Below, piece after piece: positions 18,173 to 26,627 of a DNA stretch of 50,331 bases. Each line of letters opens with the position of its first letter. Position 1 is the stretch's first letter. The notes under the pieces were generated by a model. The model was not told the DNA's origin. It made no database searches and worked only from the letters and a program-made list of their open reading frames with translations. This stretch comes from Bradymonadales bacterium (GTDB taxonomy: Bacteria; Myxococcota_A; Bradymonadia; JAFGEP01), in NCBI GenBank assembly GCA_016931535.1, contig JAFGEP010000095.1, positions 1 to 50,331 of the forward strand, in the 5' to 3' direction. Both the position numbers and the translations under genes were made by a program.

Positions 18173-18567
18173 GGTTCTCTTCCACCCCTGTTGGAAGCCA
18201 GCCCCTGGGCCAATAGCGCGCGAATCGTCGCCGGTCAAGGGAGTTCTCGCCCCAGCTTGTGAGGCGAACCCTGGGCGCCGCGGGGCAGATCGGCAGCGTT
18301 TTCTGTTGTCTGCCGGCCTTTTGGACCGTTGGTGCAGGTTCACGCCAACCTGCAGGTCCAGGTTCACGGTCAGGGAACTGAACGCCGATGGGGGTTTAGA
18401 TGGGGGTCGCGTGAGGTTCCTTGACGTGATTCGCTGCGAGGGGGAGCGGTTATTTGTGGGAGAATGGAGGTGGGGGTACATTGAGGGCGCTGTGGTACCG
18501 GCTTTCCCCGTTGGCGGTGCCTGTGGACCGGTGGTTGCGAAGGGAGAATCCACAGGGTTTTTCATCC
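18173..18567. other. Divergent intergenic region, acylase / xer recombinase
   Basis: A 395-base gap that should contain promoters for both divergent genes. The clearest structure is the repeat cluster at 18333-18368, annotated separately. No strong -35/-10 pair was found in either direction, and the open frames spanning the gap have neither ribosome binding sites nor recognisable domains. Confidence 0.4.
18333..18368. repeat. Operator-like inverted plus direct repeat
   Basis: TGCAGGTT (18333-18340) and AACCTGCA (18347-18354) are perfect 8-base inverted arms around a 6-base spacer. The 10-mer CAGGTTCACG occurs at 18335-18344 and again at 18359-18368, 24 bases on. Such mixed arrays in a divergent gap are typical of regulator-binding sites, but a cruciform or chance repeat is possible. 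Confidence 0.4.
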
Positions 18568-19476
18568 ATGCCCGATCTCGACGACGCCATTGAGCAGTTC
18601 CTGGCGCACCTGCGGGTGGAGCGGGGATTGGCCCGCAACACCTTGCGAGCCTACGGGACCGATCTGGCCCAGTTCGCGGCGTTTCTGGTCGAACAGGGCA
18701 AGCGTCGTGCCGACGAGGCATCGCCGGAGCTGGTCAACCAGTTCATGCTGGATCGACTGGATCGGGGGGAGAGCACCAGGACGCTGGCCCGCAAGCTGGT
18801 CAGTATCCGCCGACTGTACCGCTTTTTGGCTCAGGAACGGATGGTCGTCGCCGATCCGACGGCCACCATCGACTCCCCCCCCATCCGCCGCACCTTGCCG
18901 GTGGTTTTGAGCGAATCCGAGGTGGAGCGCCTGCTTTCCGCGCCGGGCACCGACACGGCCGAAGGGTTACGGGACAGGACCATGCTCGAGGTGCTGTACG
19001 CCACCGGCCTGCGGGTCAGCGAGCTGGTCGGTCTGCGGCTGCGCAACCTGGACCTGACGGTCGGTCTGATCAGGACGATGGGCAAGGGCTCCAAGGAACG
19101 GCTCGTTCCACTGACCGATCCCGCCATTTCCCTGCTATCCACCTACCTTTCGCAGGTCAGGCCGAGCCTGTTGGCCAAGGCGGGCGGGCGAGGGGCCACC
19201 GATGCCCTGTTCGTGACTCGCCGGGGCCGGCCCATGACCCGTCAAGGGTTCTGGAAGAACCTCAAGCGCTACGCCCTGGTGGCGGGCATCCGGACGGAGG
19301 TGAGCCCCCACAAGCTGCGCCACTCCTTTGCCACCCACCTGTTGGAGCATGGCGCCGACCTCCGCTCGGTCCAGGAGCTCTTGGGGCATAGCGACATCAG
19401 CACGACCCAGATCTACACCCACGTGACCCGGGAGCGCCTGAAGCGGATCCACCGGACCTACCATCCTCGGGGGTAG
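18568..19476 (+). CDS. Tyrosine recombinase XerC/XerD
   Basis: Site-specific recombinase that resolves chromosome dimers at dif with FtsK. At 302 residues it matches XerD (298 in E. coli). The N-terminal SAM-like core-binding domain (IEQFLAHLRVERGLARNTL) is followed by the catalytic domain with the full set: Arg149 (ATGLRVSEL), Lys173 (GKGSKER), His248 and Arg251 (HKLRHSF), His274 (LGHSDIS) and nucleophile Tyr283 (IYTHV). The ATG at 18568 is chosen because the domain starts at once; the upstream frame to 18454 adds an unrelated 38 residues. There is only a weak AGGG site. No integrase-type N-terminal extension, att sites or phage genes are nearby, so a housekeeping role is more likely than a mobile one. 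XerC versus XerD is not decided. Confidence 0.92.
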   Translation: MPDLDDAIEQFLAHLRVERGLARNTLRAYGTDLAQFAAFLVEQGKRRADEASPELVNQFMLDRLDRGESTRTLARKLVSIRRLYRFLAQERMVVADPTATIDSPPIRRTLPVVLSESEVERLLSAPGTDTAEGLRDRTMLEVLYATGLRVSELVGLRLRNLDLTVGLIRTMGKGSKERLVPLTDPAISLLSTYLSQVRPSLLAKAGGRGATDALFVTRRGRPMTRQGFWKNLKRYALVAGIRTEVSPHKLRHSFATHLLEHGADLRSVQELLGHSDISTTQIYTHVTRERLKRIHRTYHPRG

Positions 19477-19484
19477 CCAGACGG

Positions 19485-20255
19485 CTACCTGCCTGGCGCC
19501 TTGAGAGCCAGGACCTCGGTCTGGGTCAGCTCTCTGTATCCCCCCCTTTTCAGCCGGGCCAGGGTCAAGGGGCCGTATGCCACCCGGATCAGCCGGAGCA
19601 CCTCGAGGCCCACCGCATCGCAGATCCTGCGGATCTCCCGGTTCTTGCCTTCGGCCAGGACCACCTCGATCCAGGCGTTCTTCTTGGTCTGGCCTGTCAA
19701 CCGGACCGAGCGGATCTGCACCCGGGTGCCATTCGGCAGGGTCAACCCCTCCTGCAGGGCTAGCAGTCGGCTGTCGTCCGGTTGAAGGACCCCCTTGACC
19801 TTGACGGAGTAGACCCGTTGCACCCCAAACCGGGGGTGGGTCAGGCGGAAGGCGAGATCGCCGTCGTTGGTGAGCAACAGGAGGCCTTCCGAGTTCCAGT
19901 CCAGGCGTCCGACCGGGAAAAGTCTGCCGAACCGCTGGGGAACCAGGTCGGAGACCACCGGCCTTCCTTCGGGGTCGGACAACGTGCACAGGACTCCCGG
20001 CGGCTTGTGGAGCAAGAGGTACTTGTAGCTGGAGGTCATCTGGACTCTCCGTCCATCGACCCGAAGCGTGTCGTTGGGACTCACCTTGGTTCCTGCGGCG
20101 GTCACTAGGTGGCCGTTGACGCTCACCCTCCCTGCGGCGATCAGCGCCTCCGCCTGGCGGCGGGATGCGACCCCGGCCAGGCTCAAGGCTCGCTGGAGGC
20201 GGATCGGGCGGGCGGGGGGTGCCAGGTTGGCGGGAGTATCCGTGTGCTTGGGCAT
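19485..20255 (-). CDS. rRNA pseudouridine synthase, RsuA/RluB family
   Basis: Converts a specific uridine in rRNA to pseudouridine; RluB acts on U2605 of 23S rRNA and RsuA on U516 of 16S. The 256-residue protein has an N-terminal S4 RNA-binding domain (RLQRALSLAGVASRRQAEALI) and the catalytic core with GRLDWNSEGLLLLTNDG, where Asp in GRLD is the nucleophile. GKNREIRRICDAVGLEVLRL is the family's C-terminal signature. The S4 opening and the scpB neighbour, 11 bases upstream, are the arrangement seen for rluB in many bacteria, so RluB is favoured. The stop lies 8 bases from that of the convergent xer gene. Confidence 0.92.
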   Translation of the reverse strand: MPKHTDTPANLAPPARPIRLQRALSLAGVASRRQAEALIAAGRVSVNGHLVTAAGTKVSPNDTLRVDGRRVQMTSSYKYLLLHKPPGVLCTLSDPEGRPVVSDLVPQRFGRLFPVGRLDWNSEGLLLLTNDGDLAFRLTHPRFGVQRVYSVKVKGVLQPDDSRLLALQEGLTLPNGTRVQIRSVRLTGQTKKNAWIEVVLAEGKNREIRRICDAVGLEVLRLIRVAYGPLTLARLKRGGYRELTQTEVLALKAPGR

Positions 20256-20266
20256 CAGGGTTTCCC

Positions 20267-20881
20267 TCAGGAATCGTTTTTATCGCCGGGGATCGGGAGT
20301 TCCCCTTGTTGTTTGCGATAGTCGGCCAGCAGCAACACTTGACCGTCCACCGGGTCTCCCAGCTCCACCGATTGGGGAAGGTCTTCGAGGGAGGCCAGAC
20401 CGAACAGCCGGAGGAACTGCTGGGTGGTCCGGTACAGCAGGGGGCGACCCGGCTGCTTGGCTCGACCGGCGGGGAACAACAGCTCCCGCTGGATCAGGGT
20501 TCGGATGGCTGCCGAGGAGTCCACCGTCCGCAGGCGATCGACCAGGGCCTTGGTACAGGGCTGGCGGTAGGCGATGATGGCCAGGGTTTCCATGGCGGCC
20601 TGGGAAAGCCTGGCGGGACGTTGGCGGGTGAGCCTCAAGATATCCTGGTGGAACGATTCGCGGGTGCGAAACTCGTATCCGCCCGCCACCTCCACCAGGT
20701 GGAACCCCCCTTCGCGCTGCTCGTACTCCTCGATCAGGAGCCGTAGATTCTCTATCACCGCTGCCGAGCCACCTTCCAGTGGATCGCCCAGCGCGGCCAG
20801 CAAGGCGGACACCGAAAGCGGTTGATCGCTGGCAAATAGCAGCGCCTCGATCCGCGCCTTCAGAGTCGATTGCACCTCCAC
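20267..20881 (-). CDS. scpB: Segregation and condensation protein B (ScpB)
   Basis: Kleisin-associated winged-helix subunit of the SMC-ScpAB condensin that organises and segregates the chromosome. The 204-residue protein shows tandem winged-helix domains: IEALLFASDQPLSVSALLAAL at the start, AAMETLAIIAYRQPCTKALVDRLR in the second domain, and the closing RPLLYRTTQQFLRLFGLASL typical of the family. It probably shares a transcript with the pseudouridine synthase gene behind it. The usual upstream partner scpA is absent; the gene upstream is a LOG-like protein 112 bases away. Confidence 0.92.
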   Translation of the reverse strand: MEVQSTLKARIEALLFASDQPLSVSALLAALGDPLEGGSAAVIENLRLLIEEYEQREGGFHLVEVAGGYEFRTRESFHQDILRLTRQRPARLSQAAMETLAIIAYRQPCTKALVDRLRTVDSSAAIRTLIQRELLFPAGRAKQPGRPLLYRTTQQFLRLFGLASLEDLPQSVELGDPVDGQVLLLADYRKQQGELPIPGDKNDS

Positions 20882-20993
20882 CGTCCTCTCCTTGTCACCC
20901 TTTGGCCCACTTGCGCCGGCCAGGCGTCGGTTCGATCAACCCGCCGGCCGTTCGACAGCCGGGGGTCGCCTGGCAAGCTGGCGCTTCTGCCTG

Positions 20994-21533
20994 TCATGCG
21001 TCGGATCGACCCGACAGCAGCTCGACAGCCCGGCGTACCGCTTCTTCCGGGCTATCGGCGGAGTGCACCCGGTCGCTTCGCCGCGAGTCGATTGTCTTGC
21101 CGGCCAGCGCCGCCGCCCATCCTCCAGTGGACGTCAGGGCCACGATCGGCTTTCCCAGTTGCCATGCGAACGCGACCTCGGACAGGGTGCCGCTCTCTCC
21201 GTCGATGGCGACAATGGCGTCGGCAGTCCGTACCACCAGCAGATTGCGCGCGATCCCCAGGCCGGTGGGGATGGCCAGATCCACGTACGGATTGGCGTTG
21301 TCGGCCTTGTCCCCTGGCAAGATCCCCAGGATGAAGCTGCCGGTCTGGTACTGGGTCCGTCCCTCGCGCACCCCTCTCGAAGCCGCCGCCATGACCCCTG
21401 AGAGTCCACCGCTGACCAGCCACAGGTCGAGCCGCGCGATCTCTCGGCCGACCTCGAAGGCCGCCTCGATGGCCTCAGGGGGTGGGCTGCTTCCTCCCAC
21501 CACGCCGATGATCTTCGGTCTCCTCGGGTTCAT
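20994..21533 (-). CDS. LOG-like / TIGR00725-type Rossmann protein
   Basis: A 179-residue single-domain Rossmann protein of the SLOG superfamily. The N-terminus IIGVVGGSSPP binds the nucleotide in relatives; LVSGGLSGVMAAASRGV and IDGESGTLSEVAFAW correspond to the GGGxxGLMG and PGGxGTxxE motifs of LOG phosphoribohydrolases. The second motif is altered (DGESGTLSE), as in the TIGR00725 subgroup whose substrate is not established, so cytokinin-type activity is not claimed. The ATG at 21533 starts directly on the first strand. It is probably a separate unit from the upstream zinc-ribbon gene, 332 bases away. Confidence 0.78.
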   Translation of the reverse strand: MNPRRPKIIGVVGGSSPPPEAIEAAFEVGREIARLDLWLVSGGLSGVMAAASRGVREGRTQYQTGSFILGILPGDKADNANPYVDLAIPTGLGIARNLLVVRTADAIVAIDGESGTLSEVAFAWQLGKPIVALTSTGGWAAALAGKTIDSRRSDRVHSADSPEEAVRRAVELLSGRSDA

Positions 21534-21865
21534 TGGCTTCCCTTTGCATGTCGGGCGGGCGACGGCGCCGCCACACCCGATTGTAGCGCGGCAGAGGCCC
21601 GGGTTGGAAGGGAGGCGGTCGGCCAGAATCCACTACCGGCCCAGCGAGCGGCGCGGCACTCGGAAGCGCCGCTGGCGGTTTTCCACCTGAACCCATCGCC
21701 CCCCTGGCTCGATCCCTGACCTTCTGTGCGCTAGCTGCGCTGGTTTTCTGCGGGGGTGACATGGGAACGAGCCTGTTTCAGGCCAAGACGCAGCGTGACG
21801 CGCGACGTCCGTAGGGCAGGGAGAATGGCTTGCGATCGCAGGGGCGCAGCAGGCTCGCGATCGAT
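21534..21865. other. Intergenic region between zinc-ribbon gene and LOG-like gene
   Basis: A 332-base gap inside a minus-strand series. Just beyond the zinc-ribbon stop, CGATCGC (21833-21839) and GCGATCG (21857-21863) form an inverted repeat with a 17-base loop that could mark the transcript end, but no T-run follows. Otherwise the stretch is GC-rich and featureless to me. A 95-codon minus frame at 21475-21762 overlaps the LOG-like gene, is Pro/Arg-rich and is not supported. Confidence 0.35.
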
Positions 21866-23197
21866 CTACAGGCCGATGACCAGGTTGCCGCAGAAGGGGC
21901 AGGTGGCCTTGGTGCCAGGGGGCAGACGGTTGTTGCAGTAAGCGCAGGTAAAGGAGCCGTCGGGGTTGCGGATGGCCGGTCGGATCTCCATGGCCTGGGT
22001 GGCTCCGGCGGCTTCTTCCTCATCCTGTTCGGCCGGTGTGCCGTAGCCCATGGAGGCTGCGGTTCCGGCAGGCGTTGGACCTGCCGGGGGTGGAGGTCCC
22101 CAGCTGGGAGCCGGTGCGGGAGGAGGGGGTCCCCAGGCAGGTGGCGGTGCCACGGGAGGGGGTCCCCACTGAGGTTGGGCCTGCTGCTGGGGAGGCGGGT
22201 AACCTGGTGGTTGTCCATAGGGCGGCTGTGGGGGCGGCGGGGTCATGGCCGGCTGAGGCGGTGCCTGGGCGGCAGCCGGTTGTTGCTGCAGGGCGTGGAA
22301 CTCCAGGCCGTGGAACTTCTCTTGGTAGGCCTCCATGACGAAGATCCAGGCCGCTGCCTGGCCGATGAAGGGGATGATATTGAGCAAGCCGCCGACGAAG
22401 AAGAAGAGGAGATACTTGACGTAGGCCGGTCCGGTCAGTTGCCGCCCTTCTTTCATGGCATCGCCGAAGGAGCGGCCCCGGTCTACCTGGAGGGGGGTAT
22501 TGAACCCCCAGGCTGCCATCGAGAAGATCGAGCCGAACATGGCGACGATGCCGCCGACCAGCAGATCGATCGGCTTGCCGCTGGTGAAGGGCCAGAGCAC
22601 ATCCTTCCATTCGAGGCGCAACCCCCGTTTCGCCTTGAGATAGCAGTACTGGTAACCGCCCCAGAATCCCACACCCACCGCGGCCCAGCCAACCAGGCCG
22701 ATCACGAGCCAGGTGACGGGGTCCTTCATGACCATGCCGTAGGTGGCGTTGAAGTAGCTCTTGAAGGCAAAGTCACCCCCCGGCGTCGCGGGGGGAGGAC
22801 CCGGTGGATAAGGCCCCGGGGATGGAGGAGGTCCCTGTGGCGGCGGGTAGCCTCCCTGGGGTGGCGGGTAGCCCCCCTGGGGTGGCGGGTAGCCCCCCTG
22901 GGGTGGCGGGTAGCCTCCCTGGGGCGGGTAGCCTCCCTGGGGCGGGTAGCCTCCCTGGGGCGGGTAGCCTCCCTGGGGCGGGTAGCCTCCCTGGGGCGGG
23001 TAGCCCCCCCCTGGTGGCGGTGGCGGGTAGCCCCCGCCTGGTGGCGGTGGCGGGTAGCCCCCGCCTGGTGGTGGCGGCGGGTAACCCCCGCCGGGAGGGG
23101 GTTGCTGGGCGTGTCGGTGAGTATGGACTCCCACCGGTCGGGATGCGCAGTTCCCCCGACAGGATACAGTGCTGCCTGAGGACAGTTGTTGGCTCAT
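21866..23197 (-). CDS. Gly-Tyr-Pro repeat membrane protein with C-terminal zinc ribbon
   Basis: A 443-residue protein of unknown function in three parts. Residues 33-140 are low-complexity GGGYPPPPP and GGYPPQ repeats. The middle carries a conserved-looking membrane region with three or four hydrophobic segments (TWLVIGLVGWAAVGVGFWGG, LLVGGIVAMFGSIFSMAAWGF, LLFFFVGGLLNIIPFIG). After a second Pro/Ala/Gln-rich stretch the last 35 residues form a four-Cys zinc ribbon (CAYCNNRL, CPFCGNLV). The ATG at 23197 is preferred because GAGGAAA lies just upstream; the frame extends to 23227 without support. A sigma-70-like promoter after gspN suggests it is expressed apart from the secretion operon. Disordered repeat plus ribbon suggest a scaffold, but this is inference. 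Confidence 0.75.
   Translation of the reverse strand: MSQQLSSGSTVSCRGNCASRPVGVHTHRHAQQPPPGGGYPPPPPGGGYPPPPPGGGYPPPPPGGGYPPQGGYPPQGGYPPQGGYPPQGGYPPQGGYPPPQGGYPPPQGGYPPPQGGYPPPQGPPPSPGPYPPGPPPATPGGDFAFKSYFNATYGMVMKDPVTWLVIGLVGWAAVGVGFWGGYQYCYLKAKRGLRLEWKDVLWPFTSGKPIDLLVGGIVAMFGSIFSMAAWGFNTPLQVDRGRSFGDAMKEGRQLTGPAYVKYLLFFFVGGLLNIIPFIGQAAAWIFVMEAYQEKFHGLEFHALQQQPAAAQAPPQPAMTPPPPQPPYGQPPGYPPPQQQAQPQWGPPPVAPPPAWGPPPPAPAPSWGPPPPAGPTPAGTAASMGYGTPAEQDEEEAAGATQAMEIRPAIRNPDGSFTCAYCNNRLPPGTKATCPFCGNLVIGL
22826..23102 (-). repeat. In-frame minisatellite encoding GGYPPQ / GGGYPPPPP units
   Basis: Near-identical tandem units inside the zinc-ribbon gene. The centre is a run of 18-base units (CTCCCTGGGGCGGGTAGC and variants) flanked by longer units coding GGGYPP with extra prolines. 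All units are multiples of three, so copy-number change would lengthen or shorten the protein without frameshift. Confidence 0.85.
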
Positions 23198-23263
23198 CGT
23201 GCTTTCCTCACAGTTGGCAGACCCCAATTCGATCGCGGGTCGGTTTGGAGACGACGGGGAAAG

Positions 23264-23293
23264 ATGATAGGGCGAGGCTCACACCGTTGTAAA
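23264..23293 (-). promoter_or_regulatory. Candidate sigma-70 promoter for zinc-ribbon gene
   Basis: On the minus strand TTTACA (23293-23288, 5 of 6 to consensus) and TATCAT (23269-23264, 5 of 6) are separated by 18 bases. It lies in the gap after gspN, with an expected leader of about 60 bases. This argues against simple read-through from the gsp operon. Confidence 0.5.
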
Positions 23294-23300
23294 GGTTCAT

Positions 23301-24338
23301 CTAGTACCCTTGCCGCGAGCGAAGGGGTTGCGCCTGGATCTGGGCTACCGGACCGGTGATGGCCACGGCGCACTCGTACCCTTCACAGGCCTCTCGTAGC
23401 AGGCGGATGTTCCGGAGCAGGCCGTCCATCTCGTTGGTCAACATCCACTCCTCCTGTAACCGGAGCTGGAGGGTCATCCGAAGAAAGGACTGCCCAAAAG
23501 GGGTTCGCATCGTGAGGCGACCGCCGCTGGGCACGGTAACCTCCAGGTCTCCCCCCATCGCATCGAACCGATTGATGGTCAGCTCCGGGCCATCCAGGAC
23601 GGCCTGGGCATGGATCTGGCCGAAGCGCGTGGGGGTGATCAGGGGGATGGAGACCGATCCCACATCGATGGGACCGGCCTGGCGCACCAGGTCGTCGATC
23701 TGGAGGAACTGGAGCTCGCCCTCATGAAGCCTGTTCTCGGCATTGTAGCTGAGGGTCAGGTGACCGGTCAGGGTGCCGGTGACCGCTGCCTGGGCCGCCT
23801 GGGAGATGAGGCCGAGGGCGTTGAGGGGGACCCCGTCGGCGCTGACCGACAGCTGATGCCCCTCGGTAATGGTGGGATGGCGTTTCCAGGAGCCGTACAG
23901 GAGCCCCTCTCCGATCTTGGCCTCGAAGGAGACCTCGGGATCGTTCCGCAGCAAAGAGAGCAATCCCACGGTGACCGTGGCGTGGTCGATACGGTTGGGA
24001 AAGACGAGGGGGGGAGGGTCGGTGCCGACGGGGGCGGCCGGCTCTCCGCTGCCCTCCCGATCGGCTTGTTGATGGTATGGAGCCGAGGTGGCGGACTCGG
24101 CTGTCTGGTCGGTCTGACGGATGGGGGTCAACCAGAAGTTGGTGAGCTTGATGCCGGTCAGTCCAGCCAGCGATACCTCGTCGAGACGGACCAGGTAGCG
24201 GTGGCCGACCCGTTGGTCGATCTGGGCGCGGATGATGAGCGCGAGGGTATCGGTGGGGAAGGTCCAGTAGATGCAGACCAGAAGGGAGAACAGACCCCAC
24301 AGGATGTACACCAGCACTCTGACGATTCGGTTTTTCAT
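23301..24338 (-). CDS. gspN: Type II secretion system protein GspN
   Basis: Last gene of the type II secretion cluster. GspN is an inner-membrane-anchored periplasmic protein whose exact function is unsettled. The 345-residue protein has one N-terminal membrane span (VYILWGLFSLLVCIYW) and a beta-rich periplasmic body with AsmA-like LTGIKLTNFWLTP and VTGTLTGHLTLSY segments, as in the deltaproteobacterial GspN form. A Pro/Ser-rich insertion lies near residues 85-105. The ATG overlaps the gspM stop by four bases. Position at the end of C-to-M and the single-span architecture are the main grounds for the name. Confidence 0.85.
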   Translation of the reverse strand: MKNRIVRVLVYILWGLFSLLVCIYWTFPTDTLALIIRAQIDQRVGHRYLVRLDEVSLAGLTGIKLTNFWLTPIRQTDQTAESATSAPYHQQADREGSGEPAAPVGTDPPPLVFPNRIDHATVTVGLLSLLRNDPEVSFEAKIGEGLLYGSWKRHPTITEGHQLSVSADGVPLNALGLISQAAQAAVTGTLTGHLTLSYNAENRLHEGELQFLQIDDLVRQAGPIDVGSVSIPLITPTRFGQIHAQAVLDGPELTINRFDAMGGDLEVTVPSGGRLTMRTPFGQSFLRMTLQLRLQEEWMLTNEMDGLLRNIRLLREACEGYECAVAITGPVAQIQAQPLRSRQGY

Positions 24339-24928
24339 CGGCTTTCCCTGCTATCCCGGTCTTCTCGGAAGGTGGACAGGGTCAAGCGGACCCGGTAGAG
24401 ATCGGGTTGCCCCCGGGCGGGTTGGACCTCGATAGCCTTGAGGACCACCAGCTCGCCGGAGGTCGCGATCCCATGCAGCAGTCGACTGAGGGGGAGCGGA
24501 TCGACCGCGGTGATGTCGGCGATGGTGGATATCTCGGTGATCCGGGCCTGGCCGGTCCTGGCATCCCGCAACGGCTGCGTGGTGTCGTTGTAGCTGGAGG
24601 GGGGTGGAACGCTGAAGTTGATGCACAGCCGCTCCAGGAAGCTATGGAGCTGGACCTCGTTTTCGCGCAGCTTTCTCTCGATGTCCTCCGCCTGGCGGAT
24701 GCGCTGGGAAAACTCTCTCCCCTGGGTGCTCAACGCCTCGATGGCGGCTTCGAAGGAGGAGATCTCCTCTTCCAGCTTCGTCAAAGACCGTTGATACCGG
24801 ATGAAGAAGGTTGCGACGATGAGCACAGCGAAGATGGTGGCCATCACCAGCAGCAGCGCCTTTTCGCGTGGATTGAGGCGGCCGATGAATCCGGCGGCTC
24901 CGCCGATCACCCGTCCTGCTCTTTGCAT
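24335..24928 (-). CDS. gspM: Type II secretion system assembly-platform protein GspM
   Basis: Inner-membrane platform protein that pairs with GspL. The 197-residue sequence shows the family layout: a short cytoplasmic N-terminus (IGRLNPREK), one span at about 24-43 (ALLLVMATIFAVLIVATFFI), a coiled-coil stretch (44-95) and a C-terminal ferredoxin-like fold ending ALYRVRLTLSTFRE-like strands (YRVRLTLSTF). GspM and PilO are distant relatives, and this one is read from architecture and gene order more than sequence. It starts 12 bases after gspL and overlaps gspN by four. Confidence 0.85.
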   Translation of the reverse strand: MQRAGRVIGGAAGFIGRLNPREKALLLVMATIFAVLIVATFFIRYQRSLTKLEEEISSFEAAIEALSTQGREFSQRIRQAEDIERKLRENEVQLHSFLERLCINFSVPPPSSYNDTTQPLRDARTGQARITEISTIADITAVDPLPLSRLLHGIATSGELVVLKAIEVQPARGQPDLYRVRLTLSTFREDRDSRESR

Positions 24929-24940
24929 CCTGACCTCCTC

Positions 24941-26626
24941 CTAAGAACAGGAGTTGACCGCACGAAGCTCGAATTCGTAGTCGCCGGTGGTGCGGTTCTG
25001 CGTGGTACGTTCCTGGGTCACATCGGTGATACATTGGAGCCCGCCCAGCTCGGTTCTGATCTCGTCGATGGAGATGGCCGAGTCGGTGCTACCCCGGATG
25101 GTGATGACATCCCGCTGGATGTCGATGGTGATGCGTTCGATGGCGACGGGAACCCCCAGCTCCCTCAGGTCCACCAGGGCCTCGGAGATGTCCCGGAACA
25201 GCTCGTAGGCGCTGTACTCCGGCAGGATGATCCCGCTGGTGGTGGCTTCCTGCAGCCGGGAGATGACCTCGCGGGGGTTGCGGACCGCTTCGCCGAAGAC
25301 CGGCTGACTGAGGGAGACCAGCGTCTCCTCGAAGGCGGACCGCCGGGCCACCAGGGCGCTGCGGCGGGTCAAGGTGGAGAACACCAGGGCGCCGACCAGC
25401 AGGAGGAAAAAGACCAGCAGATAGGGGATACGGCTCTGGAGGAACTCGAAGCTGCCGCGATAGGCCAGACTGCCACGCCTCAGGTTGAACTGGCTCGCCG
25501 GTCTGCGCCCCAGGGCTTTCACGATCGACCCCCACGATCCGACCGCTTTCACGCCCGCATCCGGCTGGGTGCTCTTGATCCCTCCGACGGCCAGCGGCTC
25601 GGTCGGAATACCCAAAGAGAGGGAGAGGTACTGCGTCAGCCCCTTCAGTAGCGACCCTCCCCCGCAACACAGCAGCCGCTCGACCGATTTCCCCTCGCGG
25701 GCCAGAAAGGCGTGGAAGGTTCGGCTGAGCTCCTCGGCCAGCGAGGAGGCCACCTTGCGGCACACCAATCCCACGGTGATCCGCTGTCCTTCGGCCGGTG
25801 CCGAGGTACCGATCTCCACGTGGCCTTCCCGGTGCTTGCCGGTCTCGGCCCGGTCCCACGGCATGTGGTACTGGTCGGCGAGGGCCTGCGTGAAATCCGC
25901 TCCTCCGAGGTTGATCCTTCTCAGGAGCTTGATCTGGTCGCCCTCCAGGATACACAGGTCACTGCCCGAATGGCCGATGTCGATCACCGCCACCGGCGCG
26001 GACCCGAGGGCAGGCACCAGGGTATGGCAAGCTGCCAGAAGGCGGGCCGGGCTGACCTCCACGGTGACGGGATCGACGCCTTGCTGCTCCAGGGCCGCCA
26101 AGAATCCCTGGATCCGTTCGAAGGGGGTGGAGACGACCATGACCTTGCGCAACCCTTCCTGGTCTATCTGGTCGGCGAGATGAAGGGAGGACTGCAGGGT
26201 GTCGGGGTCGACGGGGAAGTGGTCCTCGATCTGGATGGCCAGGACCTCTTCGACCTTGTCGCGTTTGAGAGTTGCGGGGAGATCCAGGTCGGTCTGCAGG
26301 CAGTGGGCCAAGCTGTAGTTGACGGCGATGGCGTCGCCTTCCAGCAAGCCCTGCTCCTTCAGCCGTTCGATGGCGACCAGTGCGGCCGGGGTCAGCGGTT
26401 GGCCTTGGTTGGCGTCTGCTGCTTGCTGGGATGGCGGATTGTCGTCGGATGGAGCGGCCGGCTTTCCCTCTTCGGGCGGAGCCGCCTGCAACGGTTCGGC
26501 GAGGGGCGCGATGGGCTCTTCCAGGTAGAAGCGGATCTTGGCACTGGAGGAGCCGAAGGAGCTTTCAGCCGCCAGCACCTTGACCGAATGGCTTCCGATG
26601 TCCAGGGCGATGGTACGATGCGCCAC
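24941..26626 (-). CDS. gspL: Type II secretion system protein GspL (PilM/PilN-like)
   Basis: Links the cytoplasmic ATPase GspE to the inner-membrane platform. The 561-residue protein begins with an actin-like PilM-type domain: IALDIGSHSVKVLAAE is the phosphate-1 loop, and a VAVIDIGHSGSDLCIL loop and GGGSLLKGL appear further on. A Pro/Glu/Ala/Gln-rich insertion occupies about 42-75. One membrane span (IPYLLVFFLLLVGALVFSTL, near residue 400) leads to a periplasmic PilN-like ferredoxin fold (VAIERITIDIQRDVITIRGS). It starts one base after gspK, consistent with translational coupling. Confidence 0.9.
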   Translation of the reverse strand: MAHRTIALDIGSHSVKVLAAESSFGSSSAKIRFYLEEPIAPLAEPLQAAPPEEGKPAAPSDDNPPSQQAADANQGQPLTPAALVAIERLKEQGLLEGDAIAVNYSLAHCLQTDLDLPATLKRDKVEEVLAIQIEDHFPVDPDTLQSSLHLADQIDQEGLRKVMVVSTPFERIQGFLAALEQQGVDPVTVEVSPARLLAACHTLVPALGSAPVAVIDIGHSGSDLCILEGDQIKLLRRINLGGADFTQALADQYHMPWDRAETGKHREGHVEIGTSAPAEGQRITVGLVCRKVASSLAEELSRTFHAFLAREGKSVERLLCCGGGSLLKGLTQYLSLSLGIPTEPLAVGGIKSTQPDAGVKAVGSWGSIVKALGRRPASQFNLRRGSLAYRGSFEFLQSRIPYLLVFFLLLVGALVFSTLTRRSALVARRSAFEETLVSLSQPVFGEAVRNPREVISRLQEATTSGIILPEYSAYELFRDISEALVDLRELGVPVAIERITIDIQRDVITIRGSTDSAISIDEIRTELGGLQCITDVTQERTTQNRTTGDYEFELRAVNSCS

Positions 26627-26627
26627 G

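Noticed and set aside
18568..19476. Integrase of a mobile element
   Set aside because: The protein has XerC/D length and no integrase-type arm-binding domain. No att repeats, tRNA gene or phage genes are near it, and flanking genes are housekeeping.
22826..23102. Possible CRISPR array from regular repeats
   Set aside because: There are no unique spacers; the units are contiguous, in frame and code for a Gly-Tyr-Pro protein repeat.
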